Part shown: positions 40,182 through 47,959 of the stretch, in pieces
Numbering within the stretch: position 1 is the first letter of the stretch
Layout: every line of letters starts with the position of its first letter
DNA from: Candidatus Saccharimonadota bacterium
GTDB taxonomy: Bacteria; Patescibacteriota; Saccharimonadia; Saccharimonadales; Saccharimonadaceae
Direction: 5' to 3'
Assembly: GCA_016290315.1 (NCBI GenBank)
Contig: JAEETK010000002.1
Location: forward strand, 1-62,365
DNA: 62,365 nucleotides
Notes under the pieces: model-generated
The model's database searches: none
Seen by the model: only the letters and a program-made list of their open reading frames with translations
Told to the model about the DNA's origin: nothing
Program-made: the position numbers and the translations under genes

Positions 40182-41723
40182 CTATTTCTTGATTGATTTA
40201 GCAACAGATTTTGCGCGCTTTTGCTCAAGTTCCTTTTCTTTGGGAGTCTTTTTGTGAGGCTTGTTTTCGTTTTCCTTAGGTTTGGCAACAAAATTTGGAA
40301 TAATAGAGCGTAGTTGACTAACTAGTTTGTGACGGGCGTGGCTGCTGAAGACTTTGTCGAGCCAGCCTGGGTTTGGTTTGGAATTCTTGGCGGTAATTAT
40401 CTCGACAACATCGCCTTGTTCTAGCTTGGTCTTGAGATCGACCATTTTGCCATTTACGATGGCGCCAGTACATTGAGCGCCGATTTCGCTATGGAGGCGA
40501 TAGGCGAAATCTAGAGGCATGGAACCTTTTGGCAAGTCGATAATATCGCCTTTGGGGGTGTAAACGAAGATTTTGTCGGCGAAAAGGTTAAGTTTGAGCT
40601 TCTTTTCGTCTATTTTTTCACCTGATGCTAGTTTGGCGGCGGATTCTTGGAGTTCGCGAATCCAGAGAAGATGAGACGGGAGTTTGCTGACGCGGCCTTC
40701 AGTGTAGGCGGATGTAAGTTTTTGTTCATTATAGAAGAAAGTGGCAGCAAGACCACGCTCGGCGTAGTCGTGCATCTCGCGAGTGCGAATCTGGAATTCG
40801 ACAATCTGCTTATCGCCAGTAATTACGGTAGTGTGGAGCGATTGGTAACCGTTTTGTTTTGGCATAGCGATGTAATCTTTAACGCGACCGTCCATTGGTT
40901 TGAAAAGTGAGTGAATTATGCCAAGGACGAGGTAGCAGGTAGTGGTATCTTCAACGATAAAGCGGAGCGCAATAATATCATAAATGCGGTCGATATTTTG
41001 GTTGTATTTAGCAAGTTTTTTATGGAGGGAATAAATAGATTTAACGCGGCCGTCGCAGCTGTATTTGATATGTTCTTTCTTGAGGGCTTGCTCGACGGCT
41101 TCTTGGGCAGCTTTGAGCTTTTTGTCGGCTTTTTTAAGGCGATCGGCGGTGAGGTTTTTGAGCTCTTCGTAGCGTTTTGGATTGACGTACATGAAGCTAG
41201 TTTCTTCGATTTCGACGCGGACGCGCCCCATCTGTAGACGGTCTGCTAGTGGCGCAAAAACTTCAAGTGATTCGCGGGCGATTTTCTTTTGTTTTTCGGG
41301 CGGAAGTGCGCCGAGGGTGCGCAAATTATGCAGGCGGTCGGCTAATTTAATAATAAGGACGCGAATATCCTGTCCGGTAGCAATAAGTAGCTTCAGGAGG
41401 TTGTCGCCAGTTTGCGGTAAATATTCGTCGAGATCCTTCATGCCAGAACGGGCTTTACTAAGTTTGGTAACTCCGTTGACTAGAAAAGCGACGTCTTTGC
41501 CAAATTGTTCTTCGATTTCTTTGAGTGTTAGAGGAGTATCTTCTACGGTATCGTGCAAAATACCGGCGATGATAGTGTCCTCGTCCATATTCCATTCTTC
41601 AAGTATTTTTTTGACGGCGAGCGGATGAATAATGTATGGTTCGCCAGTCTTGCGGAACTGACCCTCGTGGGCTTTGGTGGCAATATCTATTGCCTGACTG
41701 ATGCGCGGCGTCGATTTGCTCAT
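40182..41723 (-). CDS. relA: RelA/SpoT (p)ppGpp synthetase/hydrolase
   Basis: 513 aa. The HD hydrolase domain is intact (H57-D58 in 'ILHDTVEDT'). The synthetase domain follows ('DGRVKSIYSLHKKLAKYNQNIDRIYDIIALRFIVED', 'KDYIAMPKQNGYQSLHTTVI'), then a TGS domain ('IFVYTPKGDIIDLPKGSMPLDFAYRLHSEIG'). The C-terminal ACT/RIS region is missing and replaced by a short Lys-rich tail, so ribosome regulation may differ. Predicted leaderless: the TATAAT complement at 41735-41730 ends 6 bases before the ATG. Confidence 0.95.
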   Translation of the reverse strand: MSKSTPRISQAIDIATKAHEGQFRKTGEPYIIHPLAVKKILEEWNMDEDTIIAGILHDTVEDTPLTLKEIEEQFGKDVAFLVNGVTKLSKARSGMKDLDEYLPQTGDNLLKLLIATGQDIRVLIIKLADRLHNLRTLGALPPEKQKKIARESLEVFAPLADRLQMGRVRVEIEETSFMYVNPKRYEELKNLTADRLKKADKKLKAAQEAVEQALKKEHIKYSCDGRVKSIYSLHKKLAKYNQNIDRIYDIIALRFIVEDTTTCYLVLGIIHSLFKPMDGRVKDYIAMPKQNGYQSLHTTVITGDKQIVEFQIRTREMHDYAERGLAATFFYNEQKLTSAYTEGRVSKLPSHLLWIRELQESAAKLASGEKIDEKKLKLNLFADKIFVYTPKGDIIDLPKGSMPLDFAYRLHSEIGAQCTGAIVNGKMVDLKTKLEQGDVVEIITAKNSKPNPGWLDKVFSSHARHKLVSQLRSIIPNFVAKPKENENKPHKKTPKEKELEQKRAKSVAKSIKK

Positions 41724-41729
41724 ATAAAT

Positions 41730-41735
41730 ATTATA
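41730..41735 (-). promoter_or_regulatory. -10 box of leaderless relA
   Basis: TATAAT on the minus strand, 6 bases before the ATG at 41723. Confidence 0.7.
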
Positions 41736-41755
41736 ACAGGGGAAAGTAGTTTAGG

Positions 41756-42334
41756 CTAACCTTTATATTCTATTACTGAACGGCATGACTTGCATTTGCC
41801 AACAGTGCCAATAATTGAATTAGTCTTGCCGCAGTGCGGGCATTTAACGGCGTGTGGTGTCTTTTGCTTACTAGTGATGGCTTTTTCTTTGAGCTTTAGA
41901 TCGTTTTCTTTGGCGATTTTTTCGTCGCGTTTCTGGAGGTCCGAATAATAGCCGCTGATTAATTGCGAGAGTTTGCTGCTAATTTGCTCTATGATATTGC
42001 GTAGTAGGAAAGTGACGATAAGTACAATGGCGGCCGTAGTAAAACTGAAACGGGCAAATTCGAGTAGGCGAGAATAATACTCAGAATTAATGACGTCCTG
42101 GAGATAGGGAATATTAAAGGATAAGTGCAGGGCATTGATGAGCCAATTGAGGCAAAAAGGTATTGTTAAAATAAGCGCAAATATCATAATGCAGACGGGA
42201 GCGCGGAAAAAATGGCGTTTGCCGTAAATGACATATCGAAGCAAGAAGACGATGACGCCTAGTGGCGGTAAAAAGAATAATAGTGCCAGTATGACTGGAA
42301 TGCTACAAAATAGTTTCATAAAACGGTTATTCAT
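41756..42334 (-). CDS. Membrane protein with C-terminal zinc ribbon, unknown
   Basis: 192 aa. Three or so hydrophobic helices lie in the first 115 residues, then a charged coiled stretch, and a C-terminal zinc ribbon (CPHCG...CKSC). The ribbon would face the cytosol. It lies 32 bases upstream of relA on the same strand. No Shine-Dalgarno; TG-G-TAAACT (complement of 42346-42341) ends 6 bases before the ATG. Confidence 0.72.
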   Translation of the reverse strand: MNNRFMKLFCSIPVILALLFFLPPLGVIVFLLRYVIYGKRHFFRAPVCIMIFALILTIPFCLNWLINALHLSFNIPYLQDVINSEYYSRLLEFARFSFTTAAIVLIVTFLLRNIIEQISSKLSQLISGYYSDLQKRDEKIAKENDLKLKEKAITSKQKTPHAVKCPHCGKTNSIIGTVGKCKSCRSVIEYKG

Positions 42335-42340
42335 AAATAT

Positions 42341-42377
42341 AGTTTACCAATAAACGGCGATTTGTATCTAGTATAAT
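42341..42377. promoter_or_regulatory. Divergent -10 boxes between the 42334 and 42387 genes
   Basis: Minus strand: extended TAAACT at 42346-42341. Plus strand: TATAAT at 42372-42377, 9 bases before the ATG at 42387. The intergenic gap is 52 bases. Confidence 0.6.
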
Positions 42378-42386
42378 AGATATAAG

Positions 42387-42632
42387 ATGAGAAGATTGAA
42401 GATACATGGAGTCTACCAGCATTACAAGGGTGATTATTATTTAGTTGAAGATACTGCCTGCCATTCGGAAACGGGAGAAGAAATGGTGATTTATCGTAAA
42501 CTTTATGGAGATGGAGGATTATATGTGCGACCAATGGACTTGTTTTTATCCGAAATAGACCACGAACAGCATCCAGAAGTGAAGGCGAAGTATCGGTTTA
42601 CGTTGCAAAATATTAAAAGTGTAAGGAAATAG
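42387..42632 (+). CDS. DUF1653 protein
   Basis: 81 aa. The DUF1653 pattern is clear: 'GVYQHYKGDYYLVEDTACHSETGEEMVIYRKLYGDGGLYVRP'. The fold is a small SH3-like beta barrel with no known function. It is the first gene of a unit with xth. Predicted nearly leaderless (TATAAT 9 bases before the ATG). Confidence 0.9.
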   Translation: MRRLKIHGVYQHYKGDYYLVEDTACHSETGEEMVIYRKLYGDGGLYVRPMDLFLSEIDHEQHPEVKAKYRFTLQNIKSVRK

Positions 42633-42636
42633 TTGT

Positions 42637-43431
42637 ATGAAGCTTTATTCTTGGAATGTGAATGGGCTAAGGGCAATACTCAAGAAAGGGTCGTTGCAGA
42701 GTTTTATCGATGCACATAATCCCGATATCTTGTGTTTGCAAGAGACTAAGGCCAAGCAAGGACAGGCAGAAGTGGATTTGCCAGAGTATGAAGAAATTTG
42801 GAATTCGGCGGAACGAGCGGGCTATTCTGGTACGGCAATATTTACGAAAATGAAGCCACTTGCCGTAGCTTACGGCTTTCCGAAGCGTATTGAGGAGCAA
42901 GTCGAAGGATGGAGTGACCAATTTGGCGATGCTAGAAGAGAAGGGCGAGTATTGATGGCCGAATTTGATGATTTTTATCTAATAAACGTATATGTGCCGA
43001 ATGAAAAGCATGATTTGGGGCGATTGAAATACCGGGAGTTGGTGTGGGATCGCGCATTGTTGGCCTATATGCGCGAATTAGACACAAAGAAGGCAGTATT
43101 AGTGTGCGGTGATTTTAATGTAGCGCATGAGGAAATTGATTTGGCGCGACCGAAACAGAATGAAGGAAATGCTGGCTTTACTAAAGAGGGGCGCCAGGGA
43201 ATGACGAATTATTTGAGTAGTGGTTTTGTTGATACGTGGAGGGATTTGCATCCTAATGAGCAAAAATACACGTGGTGGTCATATAGGGGCGGAGCGCGTG
43301 CGAAGAATATTGGCTGGCGGATTGATTATTTTTTGGCGTCAGAACGCTTACGGGAGAGGATAGCCACGGCAGAAATCTATGACAGCGTGACTGGTTCGGA
43401 TCACTGTCCGATAATGGTGGAATTAAAATAA
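42637..43431 (+). CDS. xth: Exodeoxyribonuclease III/AP endonuclease
   Basis: 264 aa. The active-site motifs of the exo III family are visible: 'SWNVNGLRAI', 'DILCLQETKA' (metal Glu), 'NVYVPNE', 'CGDFNVAHEEIDL', 'KNIGWRIDYFL' and 'GSDHCPIMVEL' (catalytic Asp-His). It cuts abasic sites after glycosylases such as the MutM encoded here. AAGGA is upstream; the stop overlaps the next ATG. Confidence 0.96.
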   Translation: MKLYSWNVNGLRAILKKGSLQSFIDAHNPDILCLQETKAKQGQAEVDLPEYEEIWNSAERAGYSGTAIFTKMKPLAVAYGFPKRIEEQVEGWSDQFGDARREGRVLMAEFDDFYLINVYVPNEKHDLGRLKYRELVWDRALLAYMRELDTKKAVLVCGDFNVAHEEIDLARPKQNEGNAGFTKEGRQGMTNYLSSGFVDTWRDLHPNEQKYTWWSYRGGARAKNIGWRIDYFLASERLRERIATAEIYDSVTGSDHCPIMVELK

Positions 43432-44249
43432 TGTCGGACTACGATTATTGGAGCAAGCAAGGATTGCGGCCATTATTTACGGAAATTGATATGATGCCGC
43501 CCGAGCAACGTCGTTTTGCGGGAAAATTGCTGATAATTGGCGGTAATAAAAATGCGTTTTTCTCGGTGGCGAATGCGATGACGGTGGCTAATCGTACGGG
43601 CGTTGGTGAGGCGCGCGTATTGTTGCCAGCAAGCGTAAAGGGGCAAGTCCCGGTAACTTCGGAAGTGTATTTTGCGCCAGTAGAAAACAGCTCAGGTGCA
43701 TTTGGCAAAGAATCGGTGGCGGAAATGTTGATTCAGGCGGATTGGGCAGACGCGGTTGTATTAATTGGCGATGTTGGTAAAAATGCCGAAACGACGGTGG
43801 CTTTGGCGGAATTTATGCGTAATTGCCCGAAACCGGTTTATGCGACGCGCGATGCGGTTGATGCGATTACTCCAGAAGTTGCGGATTGGAGTATGTTACG
43901 CGAGGCTGAGACGGGCTTATTAATGACCGTGCCGCAGTTGCAAAAGCTGTTGCGTACGCTTTATTATCCGAAGGTAATTACGCTTTCGATGCCCACTAAT
44001 CAGCTGATAGAGATCCTGCATAAGTTTACGATTAGCTATCCCACGATGCCAATAGTAACGTTCCATAACGGGCAGATTATTGTTGCTCAGGATGGAGCAG
44101 TGGTGACGGAGGCATTGTCGGATACGGAATGGACCCAAATCACGCTTTGGGGTGGGGCCTTGATGGTAGAAATGGCCATACTGAAACTATGGAATGCGTC
44201 GGCGGCTAGCCATAAAGTTTTTGCGAGCGCGTTACTAAATAAGAGCTAG
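43431..44249 (+). CDS. NAD(P)H-hydrate dehydratase-like/ribokinase-fold protein
   Basis: 272 aa. 'RRFAGKLLIIGGNKNAFFSVANAMTVANRTGVGEARVLLPASVKGQVPV' resembles the YjeF C-terminal (NnrD) dehydratase start, in which 'GGs..ysGAa.la' and 'G.G.v.l' occur. The usual nucleotide-binding 'GAGDVL.G' near the C-terminus is not evident, so it could be a degenerate or altered-substrate member. It is coupled to xth by 1 base. Moderate certainty on the fold, low on the reaction. Confidence 0.6.
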   Translation: MSDYDYWSKQGLRPLFTEIDMMPPEQRRFAGKLLIIGGNKNAFFSVANAMTVANRTGVGEARVLLPASVKGQVPVTSEVYFAPVENSSGAFGKESVAEMLIQADWADAVVLIGDVGKNAETTVALAEFMRNCPKPVYATRDAVDAITPEVADWSMLREAETGLLMTVPQLQKLLRTLYYPKVITLSMPTNQLIEILHKFTISYPTMPIVTFHNGQIIVAQDGAVVTEALSDTEWTQITLWGGALMVEMAILKLWNASAASHKVFASALLNKS

Positions 44250-44276
44250 AAAAATCCCAGGCCTTTTGAGCCTGGG
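44250..44276 (-). terminator. Terminator of the HAD gene (minus strand)
   Basis: CCCAGGC / GCCTGGG with a 7-base loop, and a T run on the minus strand only. It may also stop plus-strand transcription weakly. Confidence 0.8.
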
Positions 44277-44284
44277 TGTGGTGG

Positions 44285-45241
44285 TTATAAAATAGAGTCA
44301 ATAAGATTGCGTACGGAAGCCACGACGTGACCGTCCGGAGCGGCATTCTTGACCTCTTTGGGAGCGCTTTCGAGTGCATAACCGTCAAATTCTACAATCA
44401 TACCGATGTCATTTTTATCATCGCCGATTGTTGTGATTTTCCGATCCCTGATGAACGAGCTACTGCAGTTATACGCGATGGCATTCTCTTTACTGGCATT
44501 TTTTCCAAAGATTTCGATGACGTTTGTCATATTGGGATTGATCCAGCTTAGGTGCAAATCGTGGTTCTTGCGTACGTCTGTATATGCAAAGAAGCTGAGT
44601 GACTCGCTAAAATGTTTAGCAAGAATAGATTCAGCTATGCGTAAGTCTTCCGCGCGCTCGAACCAAATTCGATATTTACGACTGTGGGGCGCGAAGCCTT
44701 GGATTTCTTTATTGTCGCAATAGCTGATGGCTGCGTATGCTCCAGAGAACTGCGTATCCTCAAACTCTTCGGAAAGCATTTGGGGTAAGTATGCGCCGCC
44801 TCCCAAATCCTCTGATTGAATAACCTTCCCGCGTGCGGTCATAAAAGTCATGCCGCCATTTAAAATCAGGTAATCCGCATATCGATGGATGCGTGGTAGG
44901 ATTCTGACAATGTCGGCATAATCGCGCGAAGAGGCGATAATGAAATAGCCGCCTCTTTTTCGCCAACGGCGAACTGCGCGCAGGTTTTTGCGCGTTTCGC
45001 TGGGCGAATCATGCAGGAAGAGCGTGTAGTCAAAATCGCTGACGATACACTTAATTCCGAGCTCTTCGCGCCAATGGTCTTTTGCTACTTGCTCGGCGAA
45101 ATATCCGATAGTCAGATAGATAGCGAGAGAGAGCACCCCTAACGCTACTCCGCCGTAATTGTGATTAGCGAAGCTGAGTATGGTTACTACTATCGCTATC
45201 AGCATAACTGCTTTGATGACAAATCTGTCCATCCAAACCAT
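44285..45241 (-). CDS. Membrane-anchored HAD-superfamily (Cof-type) phosphatase
   Basis: 318 aa. Two N-terminal membrane helices (about 8-24, 30-47) precede a HAD domain with motif I D69-F-D71-Y-T ('CIVSDFDYTLF'), motif II 'FIIASSRDYADI', a Cof-type cap and motif IV 'TTIGDDKNDIGMI'. A membrane tether is unusual for Cof phosphatases and suggests a membrane substrate. Its AAGGAGG overlaps the stop of the upstream CDP-alcohol transferase, 3 bases away, so the pair is coupled. A phosphatidylglycerophosphate phosphatase role is a plausible inference. Confidence 0.82.
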   Translation of the reverse strand: MVWMDRFVIKAVMLIAIVVTILSFANHNYGGVALGVLSLAIYLTIGYFAEQVAKDHWREELGIKCIVSDFDYTLFLHDSPSETRKNLRAVRRWRKRGGYFIIASSRDYADIVRILPRIHRYADYLILNGGMTFMTARGKVIQSEDLGGGAYLPQMLSEEFEDTQFSGAYAAISYCDNKEIQGFAPHSRKYRIWFERAEDLRIAESILAKHFSESLSFFAYTDVRKNHDLHLSWINPNMTNVIEIFGKNASKENAIAYNCSSSFIRDRKITTIGDDKNDIGMIVEFDGYALESAPKEVKNAAPDGHVVASVRNLIDSIL

Positions 45242-45244
45242 TGC

Positions 45245-46279
45245 TTATTCCTCCTTGGGTCGCTTGCCTGTTAAAGTGCGAATACGATAGATGTCGTAAA
45301 CGATACTAACAAGGCTCATGACTGCAATAATGATCATGGCGATATAATTGGCGCGCGCGAGGCGCTCATGAATGACTGGAACTGCCAGCGATAATGTGGC
45401 GGTCCCGAGCCACACGCAAATTGTTGCCATGCGTATTTTGTCTACTATGCTAGCGCCACTGCCGGTTGGCAGTTTGGCATAATTGCGCACGAACCAAATG
45501 AAGAATATGACGTCGCGCGCAAAAGTGATTACGATGCATACATAGAAGATACTCCGATTAATGATTCCAGGAGCATACAGTGTGGCGTTGGTAGCCAGGA
45601 TATAGGCGACAACCATTGGATAAAAGATAATCTTATCTCCAAGGGGGTCGAGCGCTTTGCCGGCTTTTGTGGTCTGACCAAGCTTTCGAGCTAAATATCC
45701 GTCGGCTGCATCGGTCATGATAGCGACGCCCATGATGATGGTAGCTACGATGCCGCTGATTTCGCCAAAAGGCTGCGCAACGAATATGTGCGGTACTAGC
45801 ACGGATAGCGCCATTCGCCCAATTGAGATCCAATTGGGGGTTCCGACGCGACCGTTGGTATTGGCAAGCCAACTCTCGTCTGTTGCGTGAAGGGTTAGTA
45901 ACACGCAGAAGAATGCGTGACAGATGGCTGCCATAGTTAAGACGTACCATGCATAAATTACAATGGCGCTATTGTTTCCTTCGGCGGATACAATAAAAAG
46001 CGCGACCGTTGTTGATAAGCGTAGTACGATTGGGGTAGGCGTATACCAGGGGCCTTTTTCCGTGTTCGGCTTAGCCTGTAGATAGGCACCATGCGCAAAG
46101 ATCATGATAGTGTCACAGATTGCAATAACTGCCCAAAGGTAGAAATTGCCAGGAAACGAATCGCCGAGGATGTATGCGGCAATATTGCAGGCAATGACGG
46201 TAATTTCTGGTGCAGAAATGTGCGTGATTGCGAGCTCTAACCAAGCTAATAGGGCGGGCGATGATACTTTTGACTCCAT
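45245..46279 (-). CDS. CDP-alcohol phosphatidyltransferase, PgsA-like, with N-terminal membrane extension
   Basis: 344 aa. The full catalytic motif is present: D190-x2-D193-G194-x2-A197-R198-x8-G207-x3-D211-x3-D215. 'NWISIGRMALSVLVP' matches the usual start of PgsA-type proteins, but here it comes after about 145 residues with about four extra membrane helices. Such enzymes join CDP-diacylglycerol to an alcohol (glycerol-3-phosphate, inositol phosphate or similar). The strong AAGGAGG and consensus promoter indicate good expression. With the adjacent HAD phosphatase it could form a two-step phospholipid head-group pathway. Confidence 0.88.
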   Translation of the reverse strand: MESKVSSPALLAWLELAITHISAPEITVIACNIAAYILGDSFPGNFYLWAVIAICDTIMIFAHGAYLQAKPNTEKGPWYTPTPIVLRLSTTVALFIVSAEGNNSAIVIYAWYVLTMAAICHAFFCVLLTLHATDESWLANTNGRVGTPNWISIGRMALSVLVPHIFVAQPFGEISGIVATIIMGVAIMTDAADGYLARKLGQTTKAGKALDPLGDKIIFYPMVVAYILATNATLYAPGIINRSIFYVCIVITFARDVIFFIWFVRNYAKLPTGSGASIVDKIRMATICVWLGTATLSLAVPVIHERLARANYIAMIIIAVMSLVSIVYDIYRIRTLTGKRPKEE

Positions 46280-46375
46280 TTTTGAAACCTCCTTTTTAAG
46301 GTACGGAACAATCGTTCATGTTTGTCGAACGATGCAACTGCAAAAAGTGTCGCGTCGTTGACTCGACTAAGATAT

Positions 46376-46404
46376 ATTTTAGCATAAAAAGAATGATTAG
46401 TCAA
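46376..46404 (-). promoter_or_regulatory. Promoter of the CDP-alcohol transferase/HAD operon
   Basis: Minus strand TTGACT (46404-46399), 17-base spacer ending TG-C, TAAAAT (46381-46376). The leader of about 90 bases can form a stem around CGTTCGACAAACATGAACG. Confidence 0.88.
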
Positions 46405-46439
46405 TATTACGACCCCTACGAAGCGTGAATCCTCTTCGG

Positions 46440-46465
46440 GTTCTGCGCCCCTCCTTGCGCAGAAC
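46440..46465. other. Stable 9-bp hairpin next to the tRNA terminator
   Basis: GTTCTGCGC - CCCTCCTT - GCGCAGAAC. It lies between the tRNA terminator and the promoter of the 46279 gene and has no T run of its own; it may back up termination or insulate the promoter. Confidence 0.6.
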
Positions 46466-46485
46466 AAAAAACAGCCCTCTGGGCT
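46466..46485 (-). terminator. Terminator of tRNA-Leu(CAA)
   Basis: On the minus strand AGCCC-AGA-GGGCT followed by GTTTTTT, starting 13 bases after the CCA end. Confidence 0.8.
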
Positions 46486-46497
46486 ATCTTTTTGCTC

Positions 46498-46584
46498 TGG
46501 TGGGCGAGGAGGGACTTGAACCCTCACGGCATTGCTGCCAACAGATTTTGAGTCTGTCGTGTATACCAATTTCACCACTCGCCC
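46498..46584 (-). tRNA. tRNA-Leu (anticodon CAA)
   Basis: 87 nt including an encoded CCA. The acceptor stem is GGGCGAG / CTCGCCC, the anticodon arm ACAGA-CTCAAAA-TCTGT with anticodon CAA, and there is a long type II variable arm and a T arm with GGTTCAAGTCC. It reads UUG codons. Extended -10 TG-A-TAGAAT on the minus strand (46609-46604). Confidence 0.95.
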
Positions 46585-46603
46585 AGATGGGGATGATGTT
46601 TAG

Positions 46604-46609
46604 ATTCTA
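46604..46609 (-). promoter_or_regulatory. -10 box of tRNA-Leu(CAA)
   Basis: TG-A-TAGAAT on the minus strand, about 20 bases before the mature 5' end. Confidence 0.6.
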
Positions 46610-46630
46610 TCATGAAAACGCTAAATATGC

Positions 46631-46636
46631 TAGAAT
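46631..46636 (+). promoter_or_regulatory. -10 box of leaderless sortase gene
   Basis: TG-C-TAGAAT ends 7 bases before the ATG at 46644. No ribosome site. Confidence 0.65.
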
Positions 46637-46643
46637 AAGGGCA

Positions 46644-47906
46644 ATGGATAATAGTAAAGGTGGGCAGGGTAGTTCGATGCCGAGCTGGAATGCTTGGGCG
46701 GCTGCTGGTAGCTCTGCGCAAAAGGACGCAAAACCTAAGGGTTTGACTGGCGCCCAGATAAGCGCTCGCATGCAGCAGAAGACGGTGACCGATTTGGCGC
46801 GCAAGAAACTACTTGATGCCTATAAGACTACGCAAGGGGGCGAATCTGCGGATGCTAAGAAAGAAACAAAAACATCCCCAGTTCCGCAAGCAACTTCCCA
46901 AGATTGGCGGAAGTATCATTCGGCGTGGCAAAGTTATTATCAGAAGTACTATGGCGAGTATTATGGAAATGCAGCACGTGAATATGTGGCGCGCGAAAAG
47001 ATGAAGATGGAGCGAGCACAGCTAGAGCGTGAGCGCAAAGAAAAGCAGGCTGCATATACACCACCAATGGCGCCGATAGCGACCGCAGAATCACAAGAGG
47101 TGCAGGATGATTTTCGCGAAAAGATTCGTAAGAAAGCCGAGAAACGAGCGAGTGCTATCAAGCGTTCGCGACACTTTATTCCATTATTGATTGGCGGTAT
47201 TATCCTGTTGATCGGTATTTGTTTTCAATACAATCAGGTAATAGCATCGCATATTGTGGCTTATATTTCGCCTGGCAATACGGAGGTCAATGAGATAACG
47301 GAGATTGATCCGACGTTGTCGATTAAGACGCACGATAAGCCATATTTAATGATTCCGAAGTTGAATATTGAGGTGCCGGTAATCTTTGGGGCAAAGAATG
47401 ATGTTAATTCTATGAATATTGCAATGGACAATGGCGTAGCGAATTTCTCTGTGCCTGGTGCGGCGGCAATGCCTGGAGAGATTGGGAATTTTGTAATTTC
47501 TGGCCATTCGGCGGGCAATATCTATCAGCAAAGTAATTACAAATTTATCTTTTCTGGATTGACGCGCATGAAGGATGGGGATTTGATGTATGTGGATTAT
47601 AATGGGGCGCGTTATACCTATAAGGTGACAGGCGCAAAGACCGTGAAGCCGACCGACGTGGCGTCTTTGCGGCAGATAGCGAAAGATAACGAAGGAAAGC
47701 CAATGATGACGTTAATCACCTGCGTGCCGTTGGGGACTTCTCGGGAGCGTTTATTGGTATATGGCGAGCAAATATCGCCAAGTTATGAAAGTGCGCCTTC
47801 GCAAAATCCGAATGAACCTACTGATGACAACGGCAAAACAGAGATGCCGGCCAACCATGACTCGCCGCTAGAGGGGTTCTGGAAGTGGTTAACGGGGCAG
47901 TCATAA
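46644..47906 (+). CDS. Sortase with long charged cytosolic N-terminus
   Basis: 420 aa from the ATG behind the -10; in-frame codons further up cross the tRNA gene and are rejected. Residues 1-175 are polar, with a Tyr-rich patch ('YHSAWQSYYQKYYGEYYG') and a Lys/Glu coiled stretch. The membrane helix is at 179-195. The sortase barrel follows with catalytic H288 ('VISGHSAG'), C360 ('TLITCVPLGTSRERLLVYG') and Arg 367/369. The TLxTC and distal Arg fit class D/E-like housekeeping sortases. It should attach the PxT-signal proteins of this window. Confidence 0.93.
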   Translation: MDNSKGGQGSSMPSWNAWAAAGSSAQKDAKPKGLTGAQISARMQQKTVTDLARKKLLDAYKTTQGGESADAKKETKTSPVPQATSQDWRKYHSAWQSYYQKYYGEYYGNAAREYVAREKMKMERAQLERERKEKQAAYTPPMAPIATAESQEVQDDFREKIRKKAEKRASAIKRSRHFIPLLIGGIILLIGICFQYNQVIASHIVAYISPGNTEVNEITEIDPTLSIKTHDKPYLMIPKLNIEVPVIFGAKNDVNSMNIAMDNGVANFSVPGAAAMPGEIGNFVISGHSAGNIYQQSNYKFIFSGLTRMKDGDLMYVDYNGARYTYKVTGAKTVKPTDVASLRQIAKDNEGKPMMTLITCVPLGTSRERLLVYGEQISPSYESAPSQNPNEPTDDNGKTEMPANHDSPLEGFWKWLTGQS

Positions 47907-47934
47907 ATAATCCCGCCGATGTGGCGGGATTATT
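47906..47934. terminator. Bidirectional terminator between sortase and the PEGA gene
   Basis: AATAATCCCGCC - GATGT - GGCGGGATTATT followed by TT-A-TT. It starts at the sortase stop and sits between convergent genes. Confidence 0.9.
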
Positions 47935-47959
47935 TTATTCTGTTTGCTGATTAATTATT

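Noticed and set aside
46425-46643. N-terminal extension of the sortase
   Set aside because: It would cross the tRNA-Leu gene and its promoter on the other strand.
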